This document shows positions 53,833 to 60,452 of a stretch of DNA of 64,000 bases, in pieces. The position numbers and the translations under genes were made by a program. The notes beneath the pieces were generated by a model. That model was not told where the DNA came from, searched no databases, and was given only the letters and a program-made list of their open reading frames with translations. The stretch spans positions 1 through 64,000 of IMG/VR virus record IMGVR_UViG_3300017917_003843; one strand, 5' to 3'. The DNA is from a virus. Numbering within the stretch: the first letter of the stretch is position 1; the number at the start of each line of letters is the position of its first letter.

Positions 53833-54615
53833 TTAAATATCTATGCAACCGTCATTATAATAATCATTAAACAACTCAGCATATATCGATTTTAATTTTT
53901 TAGTAATTTTAGTAATTTGAGGTGTATCTACATCAACAATTTCTCTAATGTAGATATACAATGCTTTTTTATTAAAAATATCCAAATTTTCTCTTTTACG
54001 AAATAACTCCATAATAGCATCTGCTGTTTTAGCATCTATTTCTTTAGAAAATAATTTATTAATATTTTTATCAATATATTGAACATACAAATTTATAAAT
54101 TCAGTTAAACTATTATCTTGATTATAATGTTCAACCATCGTGTCTTCTTTGATTTTTTTATCATCGTCAACTTCATTTATATCTCCTTTGTCTTGTAGTT
54201 TTTGATAATTTTTCTTATTTTTAAGAATTAAATAACGTTTAGCAATTGTACCAAAATAAGAATATGCTTTACCTTTATTAGGTTTAAACAATTTTAATTT
54301 TTCAAGTAAAAAAGCAATTACTTCTTGTTGTACATCTTCTACTGATTCTCCATCAGTATAGTAGAATTTAAACGTATGAATAATATTTTGAGTTAACTTA
54401 AAAAAAGCATATTCAATACGTGTACTATATATATGATTTCTAATTTCTTGATCATCAGATAACACATATTGGATAATAGCTTCTTGAGTATCCTCAGTAA
54501 AATAGGTATTAGACGTTTTAGGTTTACGTTTACGTATTTTTCCAGATTTAGTAAACTCAACTACAATCTCATCCTCTAATAATGGTTCGGGTTTACTTAG
54601 TTCTTGGGTTATCAT
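53833..54615 (-). CDS. 55: Late-transcription sigma factor, gp55-like
   Basis: 260 aa (T4 gp55 is 185). Sigma region 2 resemblance lies in AFFKLTQNIIHTFKFYYTDG, SVEDVQQEVIAFLLEKLKLF and KPNKGKAYSYFGTIAKRYLI, the pattern of gp55-type sigmas in T4-like phages. The N-terminus has a basic patch (KSGKIRKRKPKTSN). In T4, gp55 with gp33 and the clamp gp45 directs host polymerase to late promoters. Here it probably reads the ATATTTAT motif. Neither gp33 nor gp45 is seen in the window. It overlaps the upstream gene by 23 nt. Confidence 0.85.
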   Translation of the reverse strand: MITQELSKPEPLLEDEIVVEFTKSGKIRKRKPKTSNTYFTEDTQEAIIQYVLSDDQEIRNHIYSTRIEYAFFKLTQNIIHTFKFYYTDGESVEDVQQEVIAFLLEKLKLFKPNKGKAYSYFGTIAKRYLILKNKKNYQKLQDKGDINEVDDDKKIKEDTMVEHYNQDNSLTEFINLYVQYIDKNINKLFSKEIDAKTADAIMELFRKRENLDIFNKKALYIYIREIVDVDTPQITKITKKLKSIYAELFNDYYNDGCIDI

Positions 54616-54889
54616 TAAGATTAAAGTCGTTTAATTCGCGTTGTAAAGTTTTTATACTTTCAAAAAACCATCCAATCTCATCATCAGATTCGAATGTTCC
54701 TTTATCATCTATTTCTTGTAGACGTCTGTCAGTAAATTGAAGTGTATTAGAAAATTTAGCAATATATTGTTCTTGTACATCAACAGTTTGCTCTAATATT
54801 TCAACCTTGTTAAATAAGTTATAAACAATGTATCCTAAAACACTACTTAAAATTGAAAGTAAAATAATAAAAATTGTTGTTAGTTCCAT
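54593..54889 (-). CDS. Membrane-anchored small protein upstream of sigma factor
   Basis: 98 aa. One N-terminal membrane helix (TTIFIILLSILSSVLGYIVY), then a coiled-coil stretch (NLFNKVEILEQTVDVQEQYI) and an acidic tail. Its coding end overlaps the start of the sigma factor and its start overlaps the 54880-55062 gene. Family members sit next to gp55-like genes in other phages (recalled). Function unknown. Confidence 0.6.
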   Translation of the reverse strand: MELTTIFIILLSILSSVLGYIVYNLFNKVEILEQTVDVQEQYIAKFSNTLQFTDRRLQEIDDKGTFESDDEIGWFFESIKTLQRELNDFNLNDNPRTK

Positions 54890-55062
54890 TGGTCTTGTTC
54901 GCTACTAATATTGTCTTTTAATTTAGATAATAGTTCTTTAATTCGATCAATTGTTACTTGAATATTCTCAGCAGGGTGTGAACGGTGAACACCCATTTCT
55001 AATGCTTTGATTTGACTTTCAATCTTATCAATTTTTGTAAGAGCTTGTTCTTTGTATTTCAT
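54880..55062 (-). CDS. Short coiled-coil protein
   Basis: 60 aa, KYKEQALTKIDKIESQIKAL then a histidine break (MGVHRSHPAEN) and a second helix (VTIDRIKELLSKLKDNISSE). Helical-hairpin composition. It is the first gene of the sigma operon and is preceded by a hairpin-rich 180-nt leader. Confidence 0.55.
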   Translation of the reverse strand: MKYKEQALTKIDKIESQIKALEMGVHRSHPAENIQVTIDRIKELLSKLKDNISSEQDQWN

Positions 55063-55243
55063 AAAATCATTTTTTAGTTTTAACTATTAATATACGAACC
55101 TCAATTAAGGCATCCAAGCCTTAATCAACCTGCTTTGCATCAACACAACAACATCATCAATAAATACGTATATACAATGAAATATGCGCAGTAGCGCGCA
55201 TAGAGTGATAGCCCGACTAAATAAATAACCGGGCTATACTATA
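55063..55243 (-). other. Non-coding stretch with three hairpins upstream of the sigma operon
   Basis: On the minus strand in order: ATAGCCCG/CGGGCTAT (55206-55237), ATGCGC/GCGCAT (about 55184-55201), and TTAAGGC/GCCTTAA (about 55104-55124). A TATTTATTG stretch resembling the late-type motif lies between the second and third. No open frame is visible. The first hairpin may terminate the 55244-55513 gene; the others sit in the leader of the sigma operon. Confidence 0.5.
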
Positions 55244-55513
55244 TTACAAACGAGATGCAATCGCAATCTCTTTTAAATTAATTTTTTTAAGCGGATAAGA
55301 AAATACCTTTTTATCGATCATCATGTCAACTGTTTTTTCCTCAATCGGATTATCAGTAACGTATATAGACATATCATCAGAAGTATTTGAACCGGGTACA
55401 TCAAGAAAATTTGTTGTATCAAGTTCAAATCCAGGTTGAATTTGTTTTAATATTTTGTTCATACGATTGATGAACGCTGCTTTATCTTTATCGTGAATTA
55501 GATATTCTGCCAT
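55244..55513 (-). CDS. Conserved hypothetical protein
   Basis: 89 aa from ATG 55513 (MAEYLIHDKDKAAFINRMNK). A longer frame upstream (to 55612) would overlap the neighbouring gene and include the late-type motif, so I choose the shorter start. The sequence FELDTTNFLDVPGSNTSDDM and EEKTVDMMIDKKVFSYPLKK is globular. Possibly a small regulator. No family recognised. Confidence 0.6.
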   Translation of the reverse strand: MAEYLIHDKDKAAFINRMNKILKQIQPGFELDTTNFLDVPGSNTSDDMSIYVTDNPIEEKTVDMMIDKKVFSYPLKKINLKEIAIASRL

Positions 55514-55538
55514 ATTGTATTTAAATAAAAATGCTGGG

Positions 55539-55547
55539 TATAAATAT
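55539..55547 (-). promoter_or_regulatory. Late-type promoter motif upstream of the 55244-55513 gene
   Basis: Coding strand reads ATATTTATA, 25 nt before the chosen ATG. Confidence 0.5.
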
Positions 55548-55565
55548 ATATACCATGTAAAAATT

Positions 55566-55754
55566 TTATAATTCGAGTTTTCGGTCAACAGGTGAATATA
55601 GTTTCCGAGCACTTTTCTTGCGATAATAACGCACAGTCCATTCGAGTGGCCCCGTTTGGTGAAACGAATAAGCGTGTGCTTTATTTACGTAGTGTCTTAC
55701 TTGATATTCGTCCATTTCATAGTATGCGGACGTGTCTTTATCTGTTAAATTCAT
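55566..55754 (-). CDS. Small conserved protein
   Basis: 62 aa, with DEYQVRHYVNKAHAYSFHQT and TVRYYRKKSARKLYSPVDRK. It is strongly basic at the C-terminus. It overlaps the 55751-56101 gene by 4 nt, so it is translated with it. Function unknown. Confidence 0.5.
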   Translation of the reverse strand: MNLTDKDTSAYYEMDEYQVRHYVNKAHAYSFHQTGPLEWTVRYYRKKSARKLYSPVDRKLEL

Positions 55755-56101
55755 AGCTTTTCTATTTCCTGTTTAACTTCTTTCCAATATTGATTTAATG
55801 GTTCAAAATCATAGTCATTAATTATCACTATTGCATCAAGTATCTCATCTACTGCAATTAATGCACATTCTTTAGCATCTTCATCTACATCATCATCATA
55901 CATAAAATTTGCTCCTAAGTACATTCTAAATTTTAAGAATAGTTCTTTTGCTTTTTCTTTTGGTGTCATATCTTTATTTTCGGGTTCGGCAAATATACTT
56001 TTATCACACGCATCACACCAATCTGTTTGATCCAAATCAACTGGTGCTCCACAATCACATTTAATTACATTCGAATACATAATATTTGATAGATTCTCCA
56101 T
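55751..56101 (-). CDS. Zinc-ribbon protein of unknown function
   Basis: 116 aa. The N-terminal CDCGAPVDLDQTDWCDACDK has two C-x-C/C-x2-C pairs for zinc. The rest (KEKAKELFLKFRMYLG, then DAKECALIAVDEILDAIVII and EPLNQYWKEVKQEIEKL) matches a common helical phage protein family (recalled). The start overlaps the previous gene by 41 nt. A second ATG at 56080 is an alternative start. Confidence 0.6.
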   Translation of the reverse strand: MENLSNIMYSNVIKCDCGAPVDLDQTDWCDACDKSIFAEPENKDMTPKEKAKELFLKFRMYLGANFMYDDDVDEDAKECALIAVDEILDAIVIINDYDFEPLNQYWKEVKQEIEKL

Positions 56102-56216
56102 TACTGTTTATAAATGTACAAACTTTAGGTTCTCCTAATGCTTCAAGTTCTCTAAGAAGATTAGGGTCAACTGAAAACATATAGTCTATGGTTGTTTGAA
56201 GATATATAAATTTCAT
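56061..56216 (-). CDS. Small hypothetical protein; start corrected
   Basis: 51 aa from ATG 56216 (MKFIYLQTTIDYMFSVDPNL). A longer in-frame start at 56264 exists, but that stretch is the promoter (GAAACC box, N8, TACATTTAC), so it cannot be coding. Two further residue blocks (LRELEALGEPKVCTFINSNG) look beta-alpha. It overlaps the zinc-ribbon gene. Confidence 0.5.
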   Translation of the reverse strand: MKFIYLQTTIDYMFSVDPNLLRELEALGEPKVCTFINSNGESIKYYVFECN

Positions 56217-56233
56217 GTTTTTATGTTTAATCC

Positions 56234-56261
56234 GTAAATGTACGTATATACGTTTGGTTTC
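56234..56261 (-). promoter_or_regulatory. Early/middle-type promoter P56.2
   Basis: Coding strand reads TTTG-GAAACCAAACG, N8, TACATTTAC, ending 17 nt before the corrected ATG. Confidence 0.7.
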
Positions 56262-56328
56262 CAAAAAAGATCGTTAAAAAAAAGAGTTTGCGGGTCGTGA
56301 ATTTTTTATCGAAAGGGCTATAATGGAT

Positions 56329-56358
56329 TTTGTGGGGTGAAATTTTGTGATATATTTG
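56329..56358 (+). promoter_or_regulatory. Host-type promoter for plus-strand RNA
   Basis: TTTG (56329-56332), 18 nt, TATATTTG (56351-56358): a near-perfect Bacteroidota sigma-A promoter (TTTG-N19-TAnnTTTG), on the strand opposite to the flanking genes and lacking the phage GAAACC block. Confidence 0.7.
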
Positions 56359-56361
56359 TAT

Positions 56362-56531
56362 ATACGCGCGCGTGGCCGAATTTTCGTAGTCTTGTTGAAG
56401 ATGCGGGGAAGTCCGCGGCCCATATACGCGCCGTCGATGGACCGCTATTGCCGTGGGCTCGTTTCGCCAGCGCTCCGTCAGCGCAGCGATAGTGAAGGCA
56501 CCTCTTTTGAAGGTGCCCTCTTTTTTTTTAC
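56362..56531 (+). ncRNA. GC-rich structured RNA of about 165 nt
   Basis: The segment runs from a host-type promoter to a strong terminator. It is much richer in G and C than anything nearby. Visible stems include GCGG/CCGC at about 56403-56416, GCCCA/TGGGC spanning about 56418-56458 and GCGCT/AGCGC at about 56470-56484. A direct repeat ATATACGCGC occurs near 56360 and 56424. Open frames across it read through the terminator and lack homology. A phage regulatory RNA is inferred. It matches no RNA family I can name. Confidence 0.6.
56497..56529 (+). terminator. Strong plus-strand intrinsic terminator
   Basis: GGCACCT pairs with AGGTGCC around CTTTTGA, followed by CTC and nine T. It ends the plus-strand RNA and faces the minus-strand gene at 56546. 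Confidence 0.9.
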
Positions 56532-56545
56532 TACCGGCGGTTTTT

Positions 56546-56836
56546 TTATGTTAACGTTAAATCTATATGTACATCGTCTATGTATGTCCTTATTTTAATA
56601 AATCCACTATCTGTAAATTCCTGCATATAATCATCCGGAGCGAATTTATTTGCTATCATTTTAATTATCCCCACATTATGATCATGCAGTATTTTAATCG
56701 ACGGCTTTAGTTCACCCGTTGCCGGGTTATAATATCGTTCCAATGAGATATGAAATGCAGTTTTCTCAATTGCGCCTTCAAACTTTTCATTCAACTTTAA
56801 TAATACTTCCGTGTACGCACTTAATGTAGTTTCCAT
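56546..56836 (-). CDS. Small hypothetical protein
   Basis: 96 aa, with TTLSAYTEVLLKLNEKFEGA, AFHISLERYYNPATGELKPS and TDSGFIKIRTYIDDVHIDLT. The leader before its ATG is ATTAAAGTTATG, shared with its neighbours. It is the second gene of the unit driven by P57.1. Function unknown. Confidence 0.6.
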   Translation of the reverse strand: METTLSAYTEVLLKLNEKFEGAIEKTAFHISLERYYNPATGELKPSIKILHDHNVGIIKMIANKFAPDDYMQEFTDSGFIKIRTYIDDVHIDLTLT

Positions 56837-56862
56837 AACTTTAATTTTTAAATTGTTATTAA

Positions 56863-57084
56863 TTATTTATTTTCACCTGAGAATATTCCAAATGCACCTA
56901 CGATTGCCCCAAACATGAATAATACATGAAAGGGTATTGTGTCCGTATTTGCATCTGCACCTATTATATTATACAGGGCAATAATCGTTAAGATTAATCC
57001 TGCAATCGCAATTACAACTGAACCTAATTCAAGATTTCTTTTACGTTCATCTTGAGCCTTTTTAATCATTTCTTTAGTAATCAT
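56863..57084 (-). CDS. Small membrane protein; start corrected
   Basis: 73 aa from ATG 57084 (MITKEMIKKAQDERKRNLEL). The in-frame ATG at 57108 lies in the conserved leader and is rejected. Two membrane helices are likely: SVVIAIAGLILTIIALYNII and HVLFMFGAIVGAFGIF. A cytoplasmic basic N-terminus follows the positive-inside rule. Function unknown; a membrane effector early in infection is possible. Confidence 0.65.
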   Translation of the reverse strand: MITKEMIKKAQDERKRNLELGSVVIAIAGLILTIIALYNIIGADANTDTIPFHVLFMFGAIVGAFGIFSGENK

Positions 57085-57130
57085 AACTTTAATTTTTAAA
57101 TTGTTCATTAATTATTTAACTTACTATACT

Positions 57131-57158
57131 GTAAATGTAATTAAAGTAACTGAGTTTC
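57131..57158 (-). promoter_or_regulatory. Early/middle-type promoter P57.1
   Basis: Coding strand reads GAAACTCAGTT, N8, TACATTTAC. Confidence 0.75.
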
Positions 57159-57185
57159 ACTATGTACCTTAATTAAACTAATAAA

Positions 57186-57203
57186 GCCCCGATTGCTCGG
57201 GGC
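57186..57203 (-). terminator. Terminator of the 57222-57554 gene
   Basis: GCCCCGA-GCAA-TCGGGGC hairpin followed by TTTAT on the minus strand. The same stem recurs at 58164 and 58658, and a variant at 57657. Confidence 0.85.
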
Positions 57204-57221
57204 TATTATTAATAGCTTTGA

Positions 57222-57554
57222 TTATTTGTAATCATTATAATCAATGTATTCAACATTGTTAATCTGTGTTTCAATATAATCAGCTATTGAGCGGTCAGTA
57301 AGCTTCATTTGAGCATCATACACACGTATATCTTTAACGTCTATATTCATTTCATCAGCAGCTTCATGAAATGCATCATGTGATGTAGCAATAACATCAT
57401 TTAAATCATTAATGAATTCTTGTTCGCTGTATTTATTATTTAAATAAGCATCTACAACAGCGTATTCGTTTTCATTAATTTCAATAACACTTAATCGTCC
57501 GTTTTCAATTGGGTCAATTGTTAAATTTTTGTACGTTAATTTAAATTGTTTCAT
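57222..57554 (-). CDS. Small acidic protein; start corrected
   Basis: 110 aa from ATG 57554 (MKQFKLTYKNLTIDPIENGR). The upstream ATG at 57578 is part of the conserved leader. Acidic, alpha-beta composition (VIEINENEYAVVDAYLNNKY; EQEFINDLNDVIATSHDAFH). One-gene unit between P57.6 and the terminator at 57186. Function unknown. Confidence 0.6.
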   Translation of the reverse strand: MKQFKLTYKNLTIDPIENGRLSVIEINENEYAVVDAYLNNKYSEQEFINDLNDVIATSHDAFHEAADEMNIDVKDIRVYDAQMKLTDRSIADYIETQINNVEYIDYNDYK

Positions 57555-57601
57555 AACTTTAATTTTTAAATTGTTCATTAATTATTAATTTTTACTACGA
57601 T

Positions 57602-57629
57602 GTAAATATAATTAAAAGAATTACGTTTC
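57602..57629 (-). promoter_or_regulatory. Early/middle-type promoter P57.6
   Basis: Coding strand reads TTTG, GAAACGTAATT (sharing G), N8, TATATTTAC. Confidence 0.8.
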
Positions 57630-57656
57630 AAAATATTCCGTTATGATACTTTAAAA

Positions 57657-57674
57657 GCCCTGATTACTCAGGGC
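57657..57674 (-). terminator. Terminator of the 57685-58071 gene
   Basis: GCCCTGA-GTAA-TCAGGGC hairpin followed by TTTTAA. Confidence 0.85.
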
Positions 57675-57684
57675 TCTAATTTAT

Positions 57685-58071
57685 TTATGCTCCCATTCTA
57701 CGTTCGGCAGCTTCAATTGCTCTACTTAATCGTTCTTCTCTATACCACTCATATATTAAGTTGTCCGCCCATTCAGGTAATTTATATTCCAATGTTACAC
57801 GTTCTCCGTTACAGTAAAGACATACTTGATCAAATCCACCTCTATGATAATTTTCTAATCCCTCATAATCACCATCTTCTTCCATTAAGTCTACCAAGTG
57901 ATTTTCATCTAAGTCACTTCTGAAATGGTGTCCGTGACCCTCACAGTCAGAACATACTTGATAGGCAGCTGGAACTCTAATTATACCTTCATGGTTTAAT
58001 TCCTCATTATATTCACCTGTTTTAGGATCATAATTAATAAGTGCATCGTGTTTGTAATTCATCATTTTCAT
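57685..58071 (-). CDS. DnaJ-type cysteine-motif protein; start corrected
   Basis: 128 aa from ATG 58071 (MKMMNYKHDALINYDPKTGE). The ATG at 58083 is in the leader. Paired motifs AYQVCSDCEGHGHHF and FDQVCLYCNGERVTLEY (C-x2-C-x-G) resemble the zinc repeats of DnaJ. A zinc-binding fold is likely. The C-terminus is basic (LIYEWYREERLSRAIEAAER). One-gene unit under P58.1. Function unknown. Confidence 0.65.
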   Translation of the reverse strand: MKMMNYKHDALINYDPKTGEYNEELNHEGIIRVPAAYQVCSDCEGHGHHFRSDLDENHLVDLMEEDGDYEGLENYHRGGFDQVCLYCNGERVTLEYKLPEWADNLIYEWYREERLSRAIEAAERRMGA

Positions 58072-58108
58072 AACCTTAATCATTTAAATTTTTAATTTTT
58101 AACAATGG

Positions 58109-58136
58109 TTAAATATAATATATTTAGTTGGGTTTC
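58109..58136 (-). promoter_or_regulatory. Early/middle-type promoter P58.1
   Basis: Coding strand reads GAAACCCAACT, N8, TATATTTAA. Confidence 0.75.
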
Positions 58137-58163
58137 TCAAATTGCCTCAATTAAACTAATAAA

Positions 58164-58181
58164 GCCCCGATTGCTCGGGGC
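58164..58181 (-). terminator. Terminator of the 58192-58446 gene
   Basis: GCCCCGA/TCGGGGC hairpin with TTTAT downstream. Confidence 0.85.
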
Positions 58182-58191
58182 TCTAATTGTT

Positions 58192-58446
58192 TTAATCCCT
58201 ATCAGGATAAATGTCTTCCCATCCATCAACTGCATGGATGTTATACCTTGTCTGGTATGTCATTTCCCTTTCTTTACGTTCTTCATAACTAGGATCGGGT
58301 TCAACAATGTAACATTCATCCGGAAATAATTCGTTTAATTCATTTGCGGATGTTTTTGCTTCATCAAATGTTAAACCATCTGAATGCATGTCTCCACCAC
58401 CTGAAATTTCAACAACCTTCCAATACTCAATTCTTACATTTTCCAT
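58192..58446 (-). CDS. Small hypothetical protein, downstream of tRNA
   Basis: 84 aa: MENVRIEYWKVVEISGGGDM, a helix (TFDEAKTSANELNELFPDEC) and DPSYEERKEREMTYQTRYNI. Its leader carries ATTAATGTTATG. It is likely co-transcribed with the tRNA-like gene from P58.6. Function unknown. Confidence 0.55.
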   Translation of the reverse strand: MENVRIEYWKVVEISGGGDMHSDGLTFDEAKTSANELNELFPDECYIVEPDPSYEERKEREMTYQTRYNIHAVDGWEDIYPDRD

Positions 58447-58482
58447 AACATTAATTTTTAAATTTTTAATAAAATACTATTG

Positions 58483-58569
58483 TGACCAGAGCGGGAATCG
58501 AACCCACAATGAGAATCTCTCTATCTACCATTACTAGCATTCTCAATCACCTAGATCAACCATCTGGTC
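58483..58569 (-). tRNA. tRNA or tRNA-like gene, anticodon uncertain (possible Ser-GCT)
   Basis: The 87-nt gene has a perfect 7-bp acceptor stem (GACCAGA/TCTGGTC) and a canonical T arm (GTGGG-TTCGATT-CCCGC). A14 and GG of the D loop fit, but the D stem is weak. Its length suggests a long variable arm, with GAGA-GAT-TCTC pairing. A loop ATGCTAG would give anticodon GCT (Ser), but the 5' stem TGAGA pairs perfectly with TCTCA much further 3', not next to the loop. A degenerate tRNA, an inserted segment or a mimic are all possible. No CCA is encoded. Confidence 0.65.
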
Positions 58570-58602
58570 TTCCTTGTTAAGGAATTATTTTAACTTATTA
58601 AG

Positions 58603-58630
58603 GTAAAGTTAATATGATTAATTGGGTTTC
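58603..58630 (-). promoter_or_regulatory. Early/middle-type promoter P58.6 (tRNA unit)
   Basis: Coding strand reads GAAACCCAATT, N8, TAACTTTAC. A TTCCTT/AAGGAA hairpin lies between this promoter and the tRNA 5' end and may be a processing site. Confidence 0.8.
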
Positions 58631-58657
58631 ACAAGTTTCCTCAATTAGACTTTAAAA

Positions 58658-58675
58658 GCCCCGATTGCTCGGGGC
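58658..58675 (-). terminator. Terminator of the 58686-58955 gene
   Basis: GCCCCGA/TCGGGGC hairpin followed by TTTTAAA. Confidence 0.85.
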
Positions 58676-58685
58676 TCTAATTTAT

Positions 58686-58955
58686 TTAAACCATTATATA
58701 ATATATAAATTCTCCATCTTTAACTTTATCAACTACAAACTCATCATCAGTTAAATATTTTTCTAATACATTATCTTCTATTTCTCTAACATATATACTA
58801 CAACACTCTAATATAGTAATACATTTATCTTCAAAATCAATTTCCCAATAATCCTCATTATTTATATCTACTATAAATTCAAATTCATTAATATTATCAT
58901 CAATAAATTTACTTATCAATTCTTTTACTTTTCCTATATTTACAAATTTTTCCAT
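58686..58955 (-). CDS. Small acidic protein
   Basis: 89 aa, very acidic with alternating beta and acid (FEFIVDINNEDYWEIDFEDK-like pattern). It has KFVNIGKVKELISKFIDDNI at the start and two cysteines in ILECCSIYV. It is the second gene in a unit with 58967-59257. Acidic composition suggests a DNA mimic or decoy, but this is speculation. Confidence 0.55.
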   Translation of the reverse strand: MEKFVNIGKVKELISKFIDDNINEFEFIVDINNEDYWEIDFEDKCITILECCSIYVREIEDNVLEKYLTDDEFVVDKVKDGEFIYYIMV

Positions 58956-58966
58956 AACTTTAATTT

Positions 58967-59257
58967 TTAAATTAATAAAGGATTCTTTGAAACAATTAAA
59001 TCAATTTTATTAAAATCTTCTCTCAAATTAAAAGTTTCATCTTCAATTTCAACATATAAATCTAAGTTTTCTTTATAACATTCTTCACATACATTAAGAA
59101 CATTTAATAAATCAAAATCTGTTAAATTCATATAAATTGAATAAACTTCATTAACTGAATCATCAATTTCAACTTCAAATCCTAATTTCTGATATTTCTT
59201 AATTAATTCAAAATCTGAATCAACAAAATAAAATAATTCTTTTTTTATGTTTTCCAT
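58967..59257 (-). CDS. Small acidic protein
   Basis: 96 aa: ENIKKELFYFVDSDFELIKK, then YSIYMNLTDFDLLNVLNVCE and FNKIDLIVSKNPLLI. Acidic, similar in style to its downstream partner but not clearly paralogous. First gene after P59.3. Function unknown. Confidence 0.55.
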   Translation of the reverse strand: MENIKKELFYFVDSDFELIKKYQKLGFEVEIDDSVNEVYSIYMNLTDFDLLNVLNVCEECYKENLDLYVEIEDETFNLREDFNKIDLIVSKNPLLI

Positions 59258-59298
59258 AACTTTAATATTTAATCATTAATAATTAATTTTTATAATAT

Positions 59299-59326
59299 TT
59301 AAATATAAAAAAAATAATTAGGTTTC
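59299..59326 (-). promoter_or_regulatory. Early/middle-type promoter P59.3
   Basis: Coding strand reads TTTG, GAAACCTAATT (sharing G), N8, TATATTTAA. Confidence 0.8.
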
Positions 59327-59349
59327 AAAATGTTCCGTTATGTTTTTTT

Positions 59350-59508
59350 TTATCCTCGATTATATTTTCGCCTCATTGTTTGACGTTCAATTTCTCGGAT
59401 ACGCTCTAATCGCTGTGCTTCAACAATTAATATTCCGCAACATACTACAAACGTCACAAACATCAAAGAATACAATAATACTTTAATAACTTCGTTTAAA
59501 TTTTCCAT
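59350..59508 (-). CDS. Small single-span membrane protein
   Basis: 52 aa: MENLNEVIKVLLYSLMFVTF, then VVCCGILIV to complete one membrane helix (residues 10-29), followed by a charged tail (EAQRLERIREIERQTMRRKY). It lies between the 59524 terminator and P59.3 and has no clear promoter or AAAGTT leader of its own, so it may depend on read-through. Function unknown. Confidence 0.55.
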   Translation of the reverse strand: MENLNEVIKVLLYSLMFVTFVVCCGILIVEAQRLERIREIERQTMRRKYNRG

Positions 59509-59523
59509 AGTCGAATAAATTAA

Positions 59524-59547
59524 AGGGCGATAATTTCTTATCGCCCT
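59524..59547 (-). terminator. Terminator of the 59556-59903 gene
   Basis: AGGGCGATA/TATCGCCCT hairpin followed by TTAATTTATT on the minus strand. Confidence 0.7.
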
Positions 59548-59555
59548 GTTTTTAA

Positions 59556-59903
59556 TTACACAATTTCAAAATGTTTTTCAATCATGTTTCTAACAGCTCG
59601 TCTTACTTCTGAATCATCAATTCTGAATCCATCTACTTCAATTGTTCTGTCATAAACTGAAACATCAAAGTCTGATATAAGATCATCTCCACATCCTGAA
59701 ATTTCATCTACGATATCATCTACTAATTCATCAGCGGCTAGGTTTCCAAGTCGCGTTAGCATTGATTCACCTCCGTTCAGTTGGTGTCTTACTTCATCTT
59801 CAATGTTCAATTCATTGATGATGTGTTCCATTGTTTCAGCGTTTGCATTTATTCCTCTTAGGATAGCAACCACTAATTTTACTAATTCACTGTTGTCATT
59901 CAT
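59556..59903 (-). CDS. Small acidic helical protein
   Basis: 115 aa, with VKLVVAILRGINANAETMEH, ADELVDDIVDEISGCGDDLI and DDSEVRRAVRNMIEKHFEIV. The mixed helical and acidic composition fits no known family. One-gene unit between P59.9 and its terminator. Function unknown. Confidence 0.6.
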   Translation of the reverse strand: MNDNSELVKLVVAILRGINANAETMEHIINELNIEDEVRHQLNGGESMLTRLGNLAADELVDDIVDEISGCGDDLISDFDVSVYDRTIEVDGFRIDDSEVRRAVRNMIEKHFEIV

Positions 59904-59936
59904 AACTTTTATTTTTTAATTGTTTAACTTAATACT

Positions 59937-59964
59937 GTAAATATAAAAAAATTAATTGGGTTTC
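59937..59964 (-). promoter_or_regulatory. Early/middle-type promoter P59.9
   Basis: Coding strand reads GAAACCCAATT, N8, TATATTTAC: an exact consensus copy. Confidence 0.82.
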
Positions 59965-59990
59965 ACTATGATTCGTTTATAACAAAAAAA

Positions 59991-60007
59991 GCGGTGTTAA
60001 ACACCGC
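59991..60007 (-). terminator. Terminator of the 60013-60414 gene
   Basis: GCGGTGTTTAACACCGC followed by seven T on the minus strand. Confidence 0.92.
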
Positions 60008-60012
60008 CTTAA

Positions 60013-60414
60013 TTAACCAAAAATAACCTCACCAAAAAACACCGTTTGTAATATAACGTCTGCTGTAACTGCATCATCACGTCCTTCTGCCATATCAAGT
60101 ATGTGGTTAACAGGTGCTGTTTGTACTTTGTTATGAACATCGTCTAATGTAATTACAAAACGTTCTTCATCATTATCATAATCAATTAATACTAATTGAT
60201 CTCCTCCTCTCAACATTTCCATCAAAACATCTTCATAACACCACCCTGTAGCTTCTTTTTCATTTAAACGCTTTTTAGCATTTTTTCGAGCAGCCACTAT
60301 ACTTTCAGAATCATCATCTAATTCTAAACCATAACCACTAATGTAACCTAATCCGTTACACAAAGCATTGTAAAAATACTCTTCGGATTCCTCTTTACTT
60401 AATTTAATTTCCAT
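60013..60414 (-). CDS. Small acidic protein of unknown function
   Basis: 133 aa: EIKLSKEESEEYFYNALCNG, then YDNDEERFVITLDDVHNK and ADVILQTVFFGEVIFG at the C-terminus. The long helix at 20-45 (DDDSESIVAARKNAKKRLNE) is charged. One-gene unit under P60.5. No family is recognised. Confidence 0.6.
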   Translation of the reverse strand: MEIKLSKEESEEYFYNALCNGLGYISGYGLELDDDSESIVAARKNAKKRLNEKEATGWCYEDVLMEMLRGGDQLVLIDYDNDEERFVITLDDVHNKVQTAPVNHILDMAEGRDDAVTADVILQTVFFGEVIFG

Positions 60415-60452
60415 AACTTTAATTTTTAAATTGTTAATAATTAATTAATGAT

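Noticed and set aside
56347-56598. 83-codon plus frame over the GC-rich RNA
   Set aside because: It starts inside the promoter and runs through the terminator and into the minus gene. An RNA gene explains the region better.
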